Below are positions 51,910 through 61,207 of a DNA stretch of 64,000 nt, in pieces. The stretch is from CALXQW01 sp031553045. GTDB taxonomy: Bacteria > Verrucomicrobiota > Verrucomicrobiia > Opitutales > Intestinicryptomonadaceae. How positions within the stretch are numbered: the stretch's first letter is position 1; each line of letters starts with the position of its first letter. The translations under genes were made by a program, and so were the position numbers. The notes under the pieces are model-generated. The model saw nothing but the letters and a program-made list of their open reading frames with translations, had not been told where the DNA came from and ran no database searches. Location: the NCBI GenBank assembly GCA_031553045.1, contig JAVBLZ010000006.1, positions 558,001-622,000 of the forward strand, read 5' to 3'.

Positions 51910-53306
51910 TACCTGCCTATCAGCTCCCTAATGTTTTTAGACGCCAACTCTGTCTTTGAATATTGCTGAAAAGAAATTATTGCCTGAGCCGCCAACCCGC
52001 CCTTTTTAAGCACTTGCCCGGACACAATGTCATCTTCCTCAGTACAACGCAAAGTGCGGAAAAACTGCGCCAATGTAATTGAATCCGGAGAAATTGAAGG
52101 CTTGAAAGACGCCTCATCGCCGTCCAAGTTGGGCTCAACTGCGGCAATCAAATTTTTAGATTCCATCTGCAAAAGACACAGCTTTATTATATTCATAGGC
52201 AAGCGTATGTCTTTTGTGAGAGACTTAAGCGTGGGCGCTTTTGTGCCGTCGTAAAAGGCTTCCGAGACTTTTGCAAAGATGGTAAGGCTCATCATTTCTC
52301 TGGAAAAAAAGCTCATCTTATCCCACACTTGCTTGCGTGAAAGATACTCAATATTCTGTATCGCAAAAGTTATTTGCGACCCCAACAAAATTATCAGCCA
52401 GAATACATATAAGCTAAACAGAGCTATTGGAACTATAGCAAAATATCCGTAAAAATTCTGCTGCTTGACAATGTAGCTTATGTAGAAAAACGAAAGCTTG
52501 TTGTTGCCTATCAAAAGCAAGGTAATTATCATTGCACCTATTAACGCCGCCTTCCAGCTCACAAAAGTATGCGGCATAAATTTATAGTAGCACGCCAAAA
52601 CAACGCTCATTGCGCAAAACCCTACAAGATATGTGCTGTAACCCGCATAATCCTTCACGATTGGAATACCCTCAAGCGCACTTGCTATCTGAGAACCCGC
52701 CAAAAATGTCATGCCCAAAAGCCCGCCAACAACACCCAATGAAAGCATCGCCCAATAGAAGAATATCCTGTCCCTCCAAGTGCGGCCTTTTTCTACACCC
52801 CAGATAGAATTGAATACGTTTTCCATATTAACGCAGAGCAATAGACACGTAATCACCATTGTTATTGTGCCATAAACCCCCAAAGAGCCGCTACCTTTAG
52901 TGATATTGTTCACCAAAGCCAAAATTTCAGGATTAACTTCAGGCTTGCTTGCATCCTGATTTAATTGCGAAAGTTCCGTCATGGCGGGCATCACAAAAGA
53001 AGCAACTTCCAGAATTTTTTCAGTCAAAAAAGCGTCGCCTTTATTTTTAAAGAATGCGCCCGCAATGAGTATGACCAGAGCAATCATAGGGCCTATTGCA
53101 AGCAGCGTCGTATAAGATAAAGACGCCGCCTGAACAGGTATGCGGTTTTTCAATATGCCGCCAAAAGACGTGGTTAACACCCTCGCCAAAGAAATTAACA
53201 CTTTTTTCTTTCTGGAAACTTCTTCATCAAAATTTTCCCAGATTCCATGGGAGAAAAATTTACCTATCTTTTTAACTGCTGAAGTTTTTTTTACTTCTTT
53301 CGACAT
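51909..53306 (-). CDS. YihY/BrkB-family membrane protein with C-terminal winged-helix-like domain
   Basis: A 465-residue protein. Residues 60-330 contain six helices with the BrkB family pattern: P-V-Q-A-A-S-L-S-Y-T-T-L-L-A-I-G-P, then S-I-W-G-V-E-K-G-R-T-W-R-D-R and F-M-P-H-T-F-V-S-W-K-A-A-L-I-G-A. Residues 345-450 resemble a winged helix of the type fused to some YihY proteins. Once annotated as RNase BN, the family has no proven transport function. The cytoplasmic N-terminus is Lys-rich. Confidence 0.85.
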   Translation of the reverse strand: MSKEVKKTSAVKKIGKFFSHGIWENFDEEVSRKKKVLISLARVLTTSFGGILKNRIPVQAASLSYTTLLAIGPMIALVILIAGAFFKNKGDAFLTEKILEVASFVMPAMTELSQLNQDASKPEVNPEILALVNNITKGSGSLGVYGTITMVITCLLLCVNMENVFNSIWGVEKGRTWRDRIFFYWAMLSLGVVGGLLGMTFLAGSQIASALEGIPIVKDYAGYSTYLVGFCAMSVVLACYYKFMPHTFVSWKAALIGAMIITLLLIGNNKLSFFYISYIVKQQNFYGYFAIVPIALFSLYVFWLIILLGSQITFAIQNIEYLSRKQVWDKMSFFSREMMSLTIFAKVSEAFYDGTKAPTLKSLTKDIRLPMNIIKLCLLQMESKNLIAAVEPNLDGDEASFKPSISPDSITLAQFFRTLRCTEEDDIVSGQVLKKGGLAAQAIISFQQYSKTELASKNIRELIGR

Positions 53307-53324
53307 AATATAAGCTCCTGATTG

Positions 53325-53747
53325 TTAAATAAAATATTGCGACACAAAAAGCGCCAAAGCGGCAAAAAATAATACCAACACTGTGGAAAGTTTTAGACGC
53401 AAAGTCAATAAATACACTATAACCCACGCAAACAAAAATAAAAATGCGGAAAGACTTTGCATTGCCTGATACGCAAAATAAAACGCACCGCCTGCTGAAA
53501 AAGCGGCGCAGAATCTGGAAATCCTGAACGCATCTTTTTTAAACAAAAATAGAGCCGCCGCCATAACTGATAACGCCAAAAGAAAATAGAAAAATACGGA
53601 TTTAAAAAGCAATGCCTGCGTAATAGAACCCAATGGGAGCAGAATTACCAACGCAAGCCTTGCAAACTGAAATGACAAGAGCGTCAAATATGCAATCCTT
53701 TCAGCCTTTTTTAGGTCAAGATTTTCAGAGGTATTTTCAGCGCTCAT
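53325..53747 (-). CDS. Small integral membrane protein, unknown
   Basis: A 140-residue protein with four or five predicted helices (for example about 20-40, 45-65, 75-95 and 100-137) after a short charged N-terminus. No motif is recognisable. The start overlaps the nadK stop by 4 bp (ATGA), and it is followed after 18 bp by the BrkB-like gene, so it is a real member of this operon. Function unknown. Confidence 0.7.
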   Translation of the reverse strand: MSAENTSENLDLKKAERIAYLTLLSFQFARLALVILLPLGSITQALLFKSVFFYFLLALSVMAAALFLFKKDAFRISRFCAAFSAGGAFYFAYQAMQSLSAFLFLFAWVIVYLLTLRLKLSTVLVLFFAALALFVSQYFI

Positions 53748-54592
53748 AGCTGGTTAGAGCCTTTAACTTTTCGCGGATTTTCCGCCCAACCGAGTTTGTT
53801 ACGCAAAAGGCTGAAATGAGAATGCGTTTTAAGCCTCAAAAATTTTAATCTGCTTTTGCTGACAAAAATTTCAAACTCAGAATTTTTTGGCAAATACACA
53901 TCGTCCATGCCGTCGCATATCAAAACAGATTCATCAGCGCATCTGACAGAAACCTTTGAAGACGAATTTAAAACCACACTCCTATTTGTAAGGGTATGCG
54001 GACAAATCGGCGTCATAACAAAGACATTCGCAGAAGGCTGTATAAGAGGGCCGCCCGCAGAAAGGTTATAAGCCGTAGAACCCGTAGGCGTAGAAAATAT
54101 GAGCCCGTCGGCGGCATAATTTGCAATGGGTTCATTGTCTATATACGTAGAAAATGTGGAAAGTTTAAGCGGATTTTTGCCCCTGATTACAAAATCATTC
54201 AACGCAATATCCCACTTTTTCTTGCCATCTGTCAGGCTTACTTCAAGCAAAACTCTCTCGGCAATTCTGTTTTCGCCATTGAGCAAATCTAAAAACAGCT
54301 CTTTGGAAATATCTGTGAACTGCGCCAAAAAACCAAGCTTGCCAACATTGATCCCAAAAATAGGGATGTCATATTTAACGGCGGGTTTAAGACACGCAAG
54401 TATGGTGCCGTCTCCGCCTATCACGCAGCAGGCGTCTTTATTTTTAAAGCACGCCTCATCTACGGGGAAGGCGCAGCTCACTTCAACATTTACCCCGCTT
54501 TTCTTTGCGTAAGAAGACAATTTTTCCACAATCCTTTCAGATTCGGTCTTTTCACTATTGACTATAAAAAGTATGTCTTTGACTTTTTTCAC
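53744..54592 (-). CDS. nadK: NAD kinase
   Basis: A 282-residue protein with the NAD kinase motif G-G-D-G-T-I-L in the N-terminal domain, F-G-I-N-V-G-K-L-G-F-L, and the nucleotide-binding A-A-D-G-L-I-F-S-T-P-T-G-S-T-A-Y-N-L-S-A-G-G. It phosphorylates NAD to NADP with ATP. It is the first gene of a four-gene minus-strand run (nadK, membrane protein, BrkB-like, pdxH) and is divergent from the FabZ-like gene. Confidence 0.95.
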   Translation of the reverse strand: MKKVKDILFIVNSEKTESERIVEKLSSYAKKSGVNVEVSCAFPVDEACFKNKDACCVIGGDGTILACLKPAVKYDIPIFGINVGKLGFLAQFTDISKELFLDLLNGENRIAERVLLEVSLTDGKKKWDIALNDFVIRGKNPLKLSTFSTYIDNEPIANYAADGLIFSTPTGSTAYNLSAGGPLIQPSANVFVMTPICPHTLTNRSVVLNSSSKVSVRCADESVLICDGMDDVYLPKNSEFEIFVSKSRLKFLRLKTHSHFSLLRNKLGWAENPRKVKGSNQL

Positions 54593-54709
54593 GCTTCAAC
54601 CTTTGCATTTTGAGGAGATTCGGGCAATTCTTTTTTTTGCCAACGTAAAAATTTTGTTGTATTGAACTTATACAGCCTTTTTAATTACAGGTTAAAAAAT
54701 TATTGGGAT

Positions 54710-55177
54710 ATGGATTCTTCTAATTCGATAAAAATCAACAAAGCGCAAATTCTTGAAATTATGCCCCAACAACCCCCGTTTCTATTTTTGGACGAGGCGG
54801 TGCTGACTGACAAATCGGCGACAGGCTCTTACAAAATCACAGGAAAGGAAGATTTCTTGAAAGGCCATTTTAAGGGCAACCCAATTATGCCGGCTTCAAT
54901 TATGATGGAGGCTTTAGGCCAGCTTGGCGTATTGTTTTTGATAGCGGGCAACGCCGATAATAAGCCAATCAAAAGCAATCCCAACACCATTTTTTTGTCT
55001 TCCGCAGACAATGTGCGCTGCGTGCGTTTCTGCCGTCCGGGCGATGTGCTCACTTTTGAAATCAAAAACTTAAAACTGCGCCTTCCAATAGCCTACTTCA
55101 CCGGGAAGGTAAAAGTTGGCGAAGAAAACGCAGTCTTGGTGGAAAAAATCAACTTAACATTTGACACTCTAAAATAA
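54710..55177 (+). CDS. FabZ-like 3-hydroxyacyl-ACP dehydratase
   Basis: From the ATG at 54710 this is a 155-residue hot-dog protein; an in-frame start at 54662 is less likely. It has I-M-P-Q-Q-P-P-F-L-F-L-D, then G-H-F-K-G-N-P-I-M-P-A-S with the catalytic His and M-E-A-L-G-Q with the catalytic Glu. The canonical FabZ is fused to LpxC at 86-1426, so this is a second, more divergent copy. Coupled to a ketoacyl synthase and followed by waaA, it may serve a special acyl chain, for example one for the envelope. Confidence 0.8.
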   Translation: MDSSNSIKINKAQILEIMPQQPPFLFLDEAVLTDKSATGSYKITGKEDFLKGHFKGNPIMPASIMMEALGQLGVLFLIAGNADNKPIKSNPNTIFLSSADNVRCVRFCRPGDVLTFEIKNLKLRLPIAYFTGKVKVGEENAVLVEKINLTFDTLK

Positions 55178-56442
55178 TGAAAAAAAACGTAGTAATAACA
55201 GGCTTGGGGTTTGTAACAAGCATAGGCAACGACAAGGCAAGCGTATCTGATAGCCTTAAAAATTTAAAAAGCGGTATTGAGATTTTCCCATCTTTGGCAG
55301 AAGACCCTCGTTCGCCAATCAAATGTGCGGGCACCGTTAAAGATTTTGACACCACCAGCGACGACCCTGAAGACTGGAAGTACCCTTCCAAATATTCCGT
55401 CAAGCGTGAAGTTTTAAGAGGCTTTGCCCCGCATTGTCTTTACGCATATTGCGCAATGGCGCAGGCTATTGAAGACGCAAATTTGTCTCTTGAAGAAGTG
55501 TCAAACAAAAAGACAGGCATATATACCGCCTCGGCAGGTTCTATGACATCTCTTATAAACAACTTTAAGAAGATGGATAAAGTTGGCCCTATGCGTTGTA
55601 ATCCAATGGCGATAGTTTCCTCAATAGTGGGCACGCTTTCTTATAATCTTGTGTCTGCGTATAAAATCAAAGGCTCTAGTTGCGGCTTTGCGAGTGCTTG
55701 TGCAAGCAGCGCACACGCTCTGGGTTATGCTTATGATGAAGTTTCTTCCGGTAAACAAAATAGAATGTTTGTTGTTGGCGGCGAAGACGGCGATAAATTT
55801 ACGATACTCCCATTTGCAGGCATGAGGGCATTGAGTGTGAATCCTGACCCTTCATGCGCCTCAAGACCTTTCGATAAAAAGCGAGACGGTTTTGTCGGCA
55901 CAGGCGGCGCAACTGTAATGGTGATTGAAGATGAAGAAACCGCCAAGGCTCGTGGCGCAAAAATCTACGCAAGAATTTTAGGCTGGGGGCAGGCGAGCGA
56001 CGGATACAGCGTTGCAATACCGCATCCAGACGGCGACGGCTTGGCAACGGCAATAGAAAATTGCCTTGAATACACAAATACAAACGCCGACGATATTGAA
56101 TACATCAACACCCACGCCACAAGCACCTCTATCGGCGACACTGCCGAGCTCAGGGCCATGGCAAAGGCGTTTGGCGGCATGCCTCCAAAGGCGGCGATAA
56201 GTTCAACAAAGGCAATCACCGGACACGGTTTGTCTTTGGCGGGCGTCATGGAAGCGGGTTTTTGCGCACTCATGCTTGACGAAGGTTTTATGACAGGCAG
56301 CGCAAATATTACGGAACTTGACGAAGCCGCAGTACCCTTCAACATCATCAGAGAATCAAAATCTGCCCCGCTAAAAAAAGTGATGTCTTTAAATAGCGGC
56401 TTTGGCGGCGCAAACACCGCCATACTCTTTGAGAAACCTTAG
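55177..56442 (+). CDS. Beta-ketoacyl-ACP synthase (FabF/KAS II-like)
   Basis: A 421-residue thiolase-fold enzyme with the Cys-His-His triad: A-S-A-C-A-S-S-A-H, N-T-H-A-T-S-T-S-I-G-D and K-A-I-T-G-H-G-L-S-L-A-G. Other marks are the start V-V-I-T-G-L-G-F-V-T-S-I-G and the C-terminal N-S-G-F-G-G-A-N-T-A. It condenses malonyl-ACP with acyl-ACP. TAATG overlap with the FabZ-like gene indicates the two act together; waaA follows by 1 bp. Confidence 0.9.
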   Translation: MKKNVVITGLGFVTSIGNDKASVSDSLKNLKSGIEIFPSLAEDPRSPIKCAGTVKDFDTTSDDPEDWKYPSKYSVKREVLRGFAPHCLYAYCAMAQAIEDANLSLEEVSNKKTGIYTASAGSMTSLINNFKKMDKVGPMRCNPMAIVSSIVGTLSYNLVSAYKIKGSSCGFASACASSAHALGYAYDEVSSGKQNRMFVVGGEDGDKFTILPFAGMRALSVNPDPSCASRPFDKKRDGFVGTGGATVMVIEDEETAKARGAKIYARILGWGQASDGYSVAIPHPDGDGLATAIENCLEYTNTNADDIEYINTHATSTSIGDTAELRAMAKAFGGMPPKAAISSTKAITGHGLSLAGVMEAGFCALMLDEGFMTGSANITELDEAAVPFNIIRESKSAPLKKVMSLNSGFGGANTAILFEKP

Positions 56443-56443
56443 T

Positions 56444-57727
56444 ATGATTTGGTTTTACAGAATCATTTTTGTACCCGCATTTCTTGCGCTCTTTCCATAT
56501 TACGCCCTCAGAATGATTAAAAGGGGCGGATATTCCAAAGACTTCTTGCACAGATTGGGTCGCCAAAATGATTTGCCAAAACCCGACGCCAATAAAAAAC
56601 GCATCTGGATACAGGCTGTAAGTGTAGGTGAAGTTGAAGCCATTGCGCCTCTTTTAAAATCTTTGTTTGAAACAAACAAAGTTGAGCTTGTAGTTACAAC
56701 AACAACTTCCACCGCATATAAAATCCTGCGTGAAAAGTACTCAAAATACTGCTACTATTGCGCCGTGTTTCCCATGGATTTTGCGCCTTTCAGCAACAGC
56801 GCTTGGGATAAGATTAAACCTGATTTGTGCATTCTTATGGAGGGTGAACTTTGGCCAGAGCACATGTATCAGGCTAAAAAACGAGGGGTGAAAATTTTGC
56901 TGATAAACGCAAGGCTTTCAGACAAATCTTATTCCAGATATTTAAAAATCAAATTTATCTCAAAGCCTTTGCTTTCTTGGCTGTACAGGGTTTACGCCTC
57001 ATCTCAAACAGACATGCAACGATTTATAGACATAGGCGTTGCGGAAGATAAAATTTCAAACACAGGCAATATAAAGTTCGACGCAGTTCTTGAAAATCCT
57101 CTTTCTGAATTTCAGAAGGAAGAACTTAAAGAAAGCTTTGGTTTTGAAAAAAATTCCTTCGTGCTGCTTGGGTCTTCAACTTGGCAGGGCGAGGAAGAAA
57201 TGCTGGTTTTGGCAATGCAGAAAATCCGCAGTAAAAATTTGGATTGCAGGCTGCTTATCATCCCCAGACACGCTGAGCGCAGGGCGCAAATTAAAGATGC
57301 GCTTTCAAAATTCAAAGAGAATTTTTGGTTTAGGTCTGAATCTAAAACTGCGCTTAAAAACACTCTTATTTATGTTGCCGACACCACTGGCGAAGCGCGT
57401 ATGCTGACGCAAGTTGCAGACCTTGCATTTATCGGTAAAAGTATGCCCCCGCATGACGGCGGGCAGACACCTCTGGATGCGGCAAGCGCAAGTGTCTGTA
57501 TAACTTACGGCCCTAAAATGACAAACTTCCGCCTGATGTGCAAAACGTTGGAAACATCAGGTGCGGCTATCAAAACGCAAAATCCTGAAGAAGAAATTGA
57601 GCTTTTAATCAAGCTTGCCTTTGACGATACAAGGCGCCGCAGCCTTGCAAATGCAGCAAAAGTATGGCACACATCAAACCTAGGTAGCGTGCAAAAAATC
57701 CATACCGCAATTTTTAATGCGTTGTAA
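56444..57727 (+). CDS. waaA: 3-deoxy-D-manno-octulosonic acid (Kdo) transferase
   Basis: From the ATG at 56444, 427 residues with an N-terminal membrane anchor and GT30 motifs: W-I-Q-A-V-S-V-G-E-V-E-A, then T-T-T-T-S-T, D-F-A-P-F, M-E-G-E-L-W-P, G-S-S-T-W-Q-G-E-E, I-P-R-H-A-E-R and the late P-P-H-D-G-G-Q-T-P-L-D-A-A. WaaA adds Kdo from CMP-Kdo to lipid A precursor. It is convergent with priA with only 22 bp between the stops and no hairpin terminator. Confidence 0.94.
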   Translation: MIWFYRIIFVPAFLALFPYYALRMIKRGGYSKDFLHRLGRQNDLPKPDANKKRIWIQAVSVGEVEAIAPLLKSLFETNKVELVVTTTTSTAYKILREKYSKYCYYCAVFPMDFAPFSNSAWDKIKPDLCILMEGELWPEHMYQAKKRGVKILLINARLSDKSYSRYLKIKFISKPLLSWLYRVYASSQTDMQRFIDIGVAEDKISNTGNIKFDAVLENPLSEFQKEELKESFGFEKNSFVLLGSSTWQGEEEMLVLAMQKIRSKNLDCRLLIIPRHAERRAQIKDALSKFKENFWFRSESKTALKNTLIYVADTTGEARMLTQVADLAFIGKSMPPHDGGQTPLDAASASVCITYGPKMTNFRLMCKTLETSGAAIKTQNPEEEIELLIKLAFDDTRRRSLANAAKVWHTSNLGSVQKIHTAIFNAL

Positions 57728-57749
57728 CATACGCACTATTTGGCGCTGC

Positions 57750-59972
57750 CTAAATAGGGTCAACATCGAGAATATCCATCACGTCATCGTCGAACGGAAA
57801 CTCTTTGCGCAAGGGTGAAAGTTTAGAAATTAAATTGCGCACATTTTTGCAAAAGTACCAAATTTCCATGCTGTAAAAATCCTCACTCTTTTCTATGGGT
57901 GATGGCGTAGGCCCACGTATTTCAGCCAGACTTGAAAGTTTTTCGTCCGCTAATTTTGCAAAACCTTCCGCATAAAACTCAAGTTTTTCAAGGCTTTGGC
58001 TTTTAAAAATCTGCTTAACAATACGCCTTGCGGGCGGATAATTATATTTGCTGCGCATAGACAATTCTTCTTCAAGAAACGCCTCCATATCGCCGCGCTT
58101 TGCATATTGAATAGGGGCGGATTCAGGGTTTCTGGTTTGGATTATAACTTCTCCGGAACCATCACCCCTGCCCGCCCTGCCCGCAACTTGCACAATCAAC
58201 TGGTAAGTATGCTCAGAAGCCCTAAAATCTGGCATATGCAAGCTGATGTCGGCATCTATCAAACCCACAAGGGTAACCCTCGGAAAATCCAGACCTTTTG
58301 CAATCATCTGAGTACCTATGAGTATGTCTATTTTACCCATCCTAAAATCTGCCAGAATTTTCCTATAATCATCTCTCCTTCGCATTGCGTCGGCGTCCAT
58401 TCTGGCGACTTTTGCGGTTGGAAATAGTGTCGATATGTGTTCCTCAATTTTTTGTGTTCCCATGCCCTTCCACTTTGCAGATTCGGAGTTACACTTCTTG
58501 CATCTGAAAGGCGCTCTTGCCTCATATCCGCAAATATGGCACTTAATTTTGTCGGTGTTTTTATGCCACGTAAGACTAACCGAACAATGCGGACATTCTT
58601 CAACAGTTCCACAATCAGGACACCAAAAAGTTTTGGCGTAGCCCCTTCTGTTAAGAAACAAAATACACTGTTCTTTATTTTCTATGCGTTCCAAAATTTT
58701 GCTATGCAATAGTCTGCTGATGTTTGCACCAGCTTTTTCATGCTTCATATCTACAACATAAATTAAGGGCAGCTTTGCATTATCTACACGCTGAGTTATT
58801 TTGGAAATACCGTATTTCCCGTTTTTGGAGTTATAGAGAGTTTCTAAAGCAGGAGTCGCCGAACCGAGCAGACAGACGCTTTTTGCAAAGCTTGCCCTAA
58901 CAACGGCAACATCCCTTGCGTTGTATCTAGGAGTATTATCCTGCTTGTATGCGCCGTCATGTTCTTCATCGACTATTATAAGACGCAAATCTTCTAGCGG
59001 GGCAAAGACGCAAGAGCGTGCGCCCACAACAACCTTAGCCTTGCCCGTAGCCAAAGAACGCCACGCATCAAGGCGTTGACCGTCGGAAAGATTGCTGTGC
59101 CAAACTACAAGTTCTTCAATGTCCACGCCAAGTTTTGAGCGCAATCTACCCACGGTCTGCGGTGTGAGAGAAATTTCCGGAACTAAAAATATGCAAGAGC
59201 CGCCCTCTTTCAAAACTTTCTTCATCGCCCTGATATAAACCTCCGTCTTGCCGGAGCCCGTAACGCCGTAGAGCAAATGCGTTGCGTATTTTTTTTCGTC
59301 TAAAAGTTTTGATATATTATCCAAAGCGCATTGCTGTTCGTCGTTCAGAGTGTGGTCAAGTGCGCTTACAAGCTCCGCCGTAGAAAACTCGTCTTCATAG
59401 GAAATTCTGTTGAGGGTGCGCTTTGACTCGGCAAGCAAACCTTTTTCCACCAAGGCTTCAAGGGTTGATGCTGCGTATTTTTTAAGCACATCAGCCTTCA
59501 AGACAGAAGCGTTAATTTTCATGAGTTTCTCCAAAAGTTCATGCTGTTTTGGAGAACGTTTTTTAAGATTCAAAAACTCCTCGTGAGTCGGAGAGCGCAA
59601 TATGGTAATTTCTTTTGCGCTTTGCGCACTTTTGCCAAGCCTGACAACTGCGGGTATCATGGCTTCAAATATGCTTTGCAAAGAACAGCCGTAATAATCC
59701 CTCATCCAATATGCCAGTAAAATCAAATCTTTTGTCAGCGCTTTTTCCGGTTGAACAAGTTCCGACAAGGGTTTGATTTTAAAATTTGCGGAAAAATTTT
59801 CAACATCAATGCCTGTAACAACCGCCTTTGCAAAAGTGTTGCGCAATGGAACTTTTACTATGCTGCCAACTTCAATCTTGCCAATCAGGTGCTCGGGCAC
59901 GCAATAACTTAGCTCTTTTTCAAAACCGCTAAAGAGCCCCACCTTCACAAGTTTTGGCGGATTTTTTTTCAT
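57750..59972 (-). CDS. priA: Primosomal replication helicase PriA
   Basis: I start at the ATG at 59972 (740 residues); the longer frame to 60062 would run into nadA on the other strand. The N-terminal DNA-binding domain is followed by Walker A G-V-T-G-S-G-K-T-E, the DEEH box V-D-E-E-H-D-G-A-Y-K-Q and helicase motifs to A-G-R-A-G-R-G-D-G-S-G. A zinc module has C-P-D-C, C-P-H-C, C-H-I-C and C-K-K-C pairs. PriA reloads the replisome at collapsed forks. Confidence 0.95.
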   Translation of the reverse strand: MKKNPPKLVKVGLFSGFEKELSYCVPEHLIGKIEVGSIVKVPLRNTFAKAVVTGIDVENFSANFKIKPLSELVQPEKALTKDLILLAYWMRDYYGCSLQSIFEAMIPAVVRLGKSAQSAKEITILRSPTHEEFLNLKKRSPKQHELLEKLMKINASVLKADVLKKYAASTLEALVEKGLLAESKRTLNRISYEDEFSTAELVSALDHTLNDEQQCALDNISKLLDEKKYATHLLYGVTGSGKTEVYIRAMKKVLKEGGSCIFLVPEISLTPQTVGRLRSKLGVDIEELVVWHSNLSDGQRLDAWRSLATGKAKVVVGARSCVFAPLEDLRLIIVDEEHDGAYKQDNTPRYNARDVAVVRASFAKSVCLLGSATPALETLYNSKNGKYGISKITQRVDNAKLPLIYVVDMKHEKAGANISRLLHSKILERIENKEQCILFLNRRGYAKTFWCPDCGTVEECPHCSVSLTWHKNTDKIKCHICGYEARAPFRCKKCNSESAKWKGMGTQKIEEHISTLFPTAKVARMDADAMRRRDDYRKILADFRMGKIDILIGTQMIAKGLDFPRVTLVGLIDADISLHMPDFRASEHTYQLIVQVAGRAGRGDGSGEVIIQTRNPESAPIQYAKRGDMEAFLEEELSMRSKYNYPPARRIVKQIFKSQSLEKLEFYAEGFAKLADEKLSSLAEIRGPTPSPIEKSEDFYSMEIWYFCKNVRNLISKLSPLRKEFPFDDDVMDILDVDPI

Positions 59973-60021
59973 CCAAAACAATTTGACCTCATGCCGGCTT
60001 TGTGTCAACTTCTGAAGCCTT

Positions 60022-60981
60022 ATGAATGTACAAATTTTCTCGCCTTTAAATGACGAGGCCAAAAAGCCCCTTTCTGATGTTCAAAAAGAGATTTTACGCC
60101 TAAAGAAAGAAAGAGACGCCGTCATTTTGGCGCACAATTACGTGTGCGAAGAAATACAGGCGGTTGCCGACTATGTTGGAGACTCGCTTGGCTTATCCAG
60201 AGAGGCTAAAGGAGCAAAAGAAAAAGTCATAGTTTTTTGCGGTGTGCATTTTATGGCTGAAACCGCAAAGATTTTGAACCCTACTAAGACGGTAATATTG
60301 CCCGATATAAATGCCGATTGTTCTTTGGCGCAAGCCTGCAAAGCCAAAGACCTTGCTAACCTTAAAGCGCAACATCCAGACGCCATTGTAATTTCTTACA
60401 TAAACTGTTCTGCAGAAATCAAAGCCTTGAGCGACATTATCTGCACAAGCGGAAATGCTCTGGAGCTCGTTAAAAAAATACCGGAATCTCAAAAAATCAT
60501 TTTCTGCCCTGATAAATTTTTGGGCGGCTGGATAAATGAAAAACTCGGCAGAAAGATGATACTTTGGGACGGCTCATGCTATGCGCATGAGGAGTATGAC
60601 GCCGAAAGCATAATTGCGCTCAAGGCTGAATTTAACGCCCCTGCATTGGGTCATCCTGAATGCCCCAAGCCCGTAAGGGATGTCTGCGACTGCGTGTGCA
60701 GTACGGAAAAAATGATTTCATTTTGCAAAGAAAGCCCGCATGATAAATTTATCATCGTAACCATTGCCGAGATGATACACAGGCTGCGCAAAGAAATTCC
60801 AAATAAGACATTTATCGCCGCAACCTTAAAAAATAAAGACGCCCAGCATTGCAAATATATGCAGTTAAACACGCCTGAAAAACTTTTGAATTGCCTTAAA
60901 ACTTTGAGCCCAGAAATAAATCTGGAAGCGGATTTGATAGGCAAGGCAGAACTCTCTATAAACAGAATGCTTGAAATATAA
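60022..60981 (+). CDS. nadA: Quinolinate synthase A
   Basis: A 319-residue protein with three homologous domains. The likely [4Fe-4S] ligands are C129 (Y-I-N-C-S-A-E), C214 (G-H-P-E-C-P) and C277 (Q-H-C-K-Y-M). Other marks are A-H-N-Y-V-C-E-E-I-Q and G-V-H-F-M-A-E-T-A. It condenses iminoaspartate with DHAP to quinolinate in NAD synthesis. NadB and NadC are not in the window, but nadK is at 53744. It starts 50 bp from the divergent priA start. Confidence 0.95.
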   Translation: MNVQIFSPLNDEAKKPLSDVQKEILRLKKERDAVILAHNYVCEEIQAVADYVGDSLGLSREAKGAKEKVIVFCGVHFMAETAKILNPTKTVILPDINADCSLAQACKAKDLANLKAQHPDAIVISYINCSAEIKALSDIICTSGNALELVKKIPESQKIIFCPDKFLGGWINEKLGRKMILWDGSCYAHEEYDAESIIALKAEFNAPALGHPECPKPVRDVCDCVCSTEKMISFCKESPHDKFIIVTIAEMIHRLRKEIPNKTFIAATLKNKDAQHCKYMQLNTPEKLLNCLKTLSPEINLEADLIGKAELSINRMLEI

Positions 60982-60993
60982 TCTAAAAAGGTG

Positions 60994-61020
60994 TTGACAG
61001 AATCAAATAAGAGCTATTTC
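60994..61020 (+). promoter_or_regulatory. Candidate promoter for rpmH-rnpA-yidD-yidC
   Basis: A perfect TTGACA is at 60994-60999, with TATTTC 15 bp later as a weak -10, the same layout as in front of rpsP. It lies 63-68 bp before the rpmH start. Confidence 0.45.
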
Positions 61021-61061
61021 TTCTTGGTCTTTTCAAATTTACATAAACGGAATTAATCATC

Positions 61062-61199
61062 ATGGAACCTACATTTAAACCTTCAAGACTCAAACGCGCC
61101 CGCAAATGCGGTTTTCGTGCACGCATGGCAACTCGCGGCGGCAGAGATGTTATCAAAGCTCGCAGGGCAAAAGGCCGCAAGCGTTTGGTAACCAAGTAA
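61062..61199 (+). CDS. rpmH: 50S ribosomal protein L34
   Basis: A 45-codon frame encoding M-E-P-T-F-K-P-S-R-L-K-R-A-R-K-C-G-F-R-A-R-M, then T-R-G-G-R and R-R-A-K-G-R-K-R-L, the full L34 pattern. It is highly basic. It is the usual leader of the rpmH-rnpA-yidD-yidC group near replication origins, though dnaA is not in view. Confidence 0.97.
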   Translation: MEPTFKPSRLKRARKCGFRARMATRGGRDVIKARRAKGRKRLVTK

Positions 61200-61207
61200 G
61201 CCGATTT

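Noticed and set aside
59973..60062. Longer PriA N-terminus
   Set aside because: The extra 30 residues do not look like PriA and would overlap the start of divergent nadA; the ATG at 59972 gives a normal protein.
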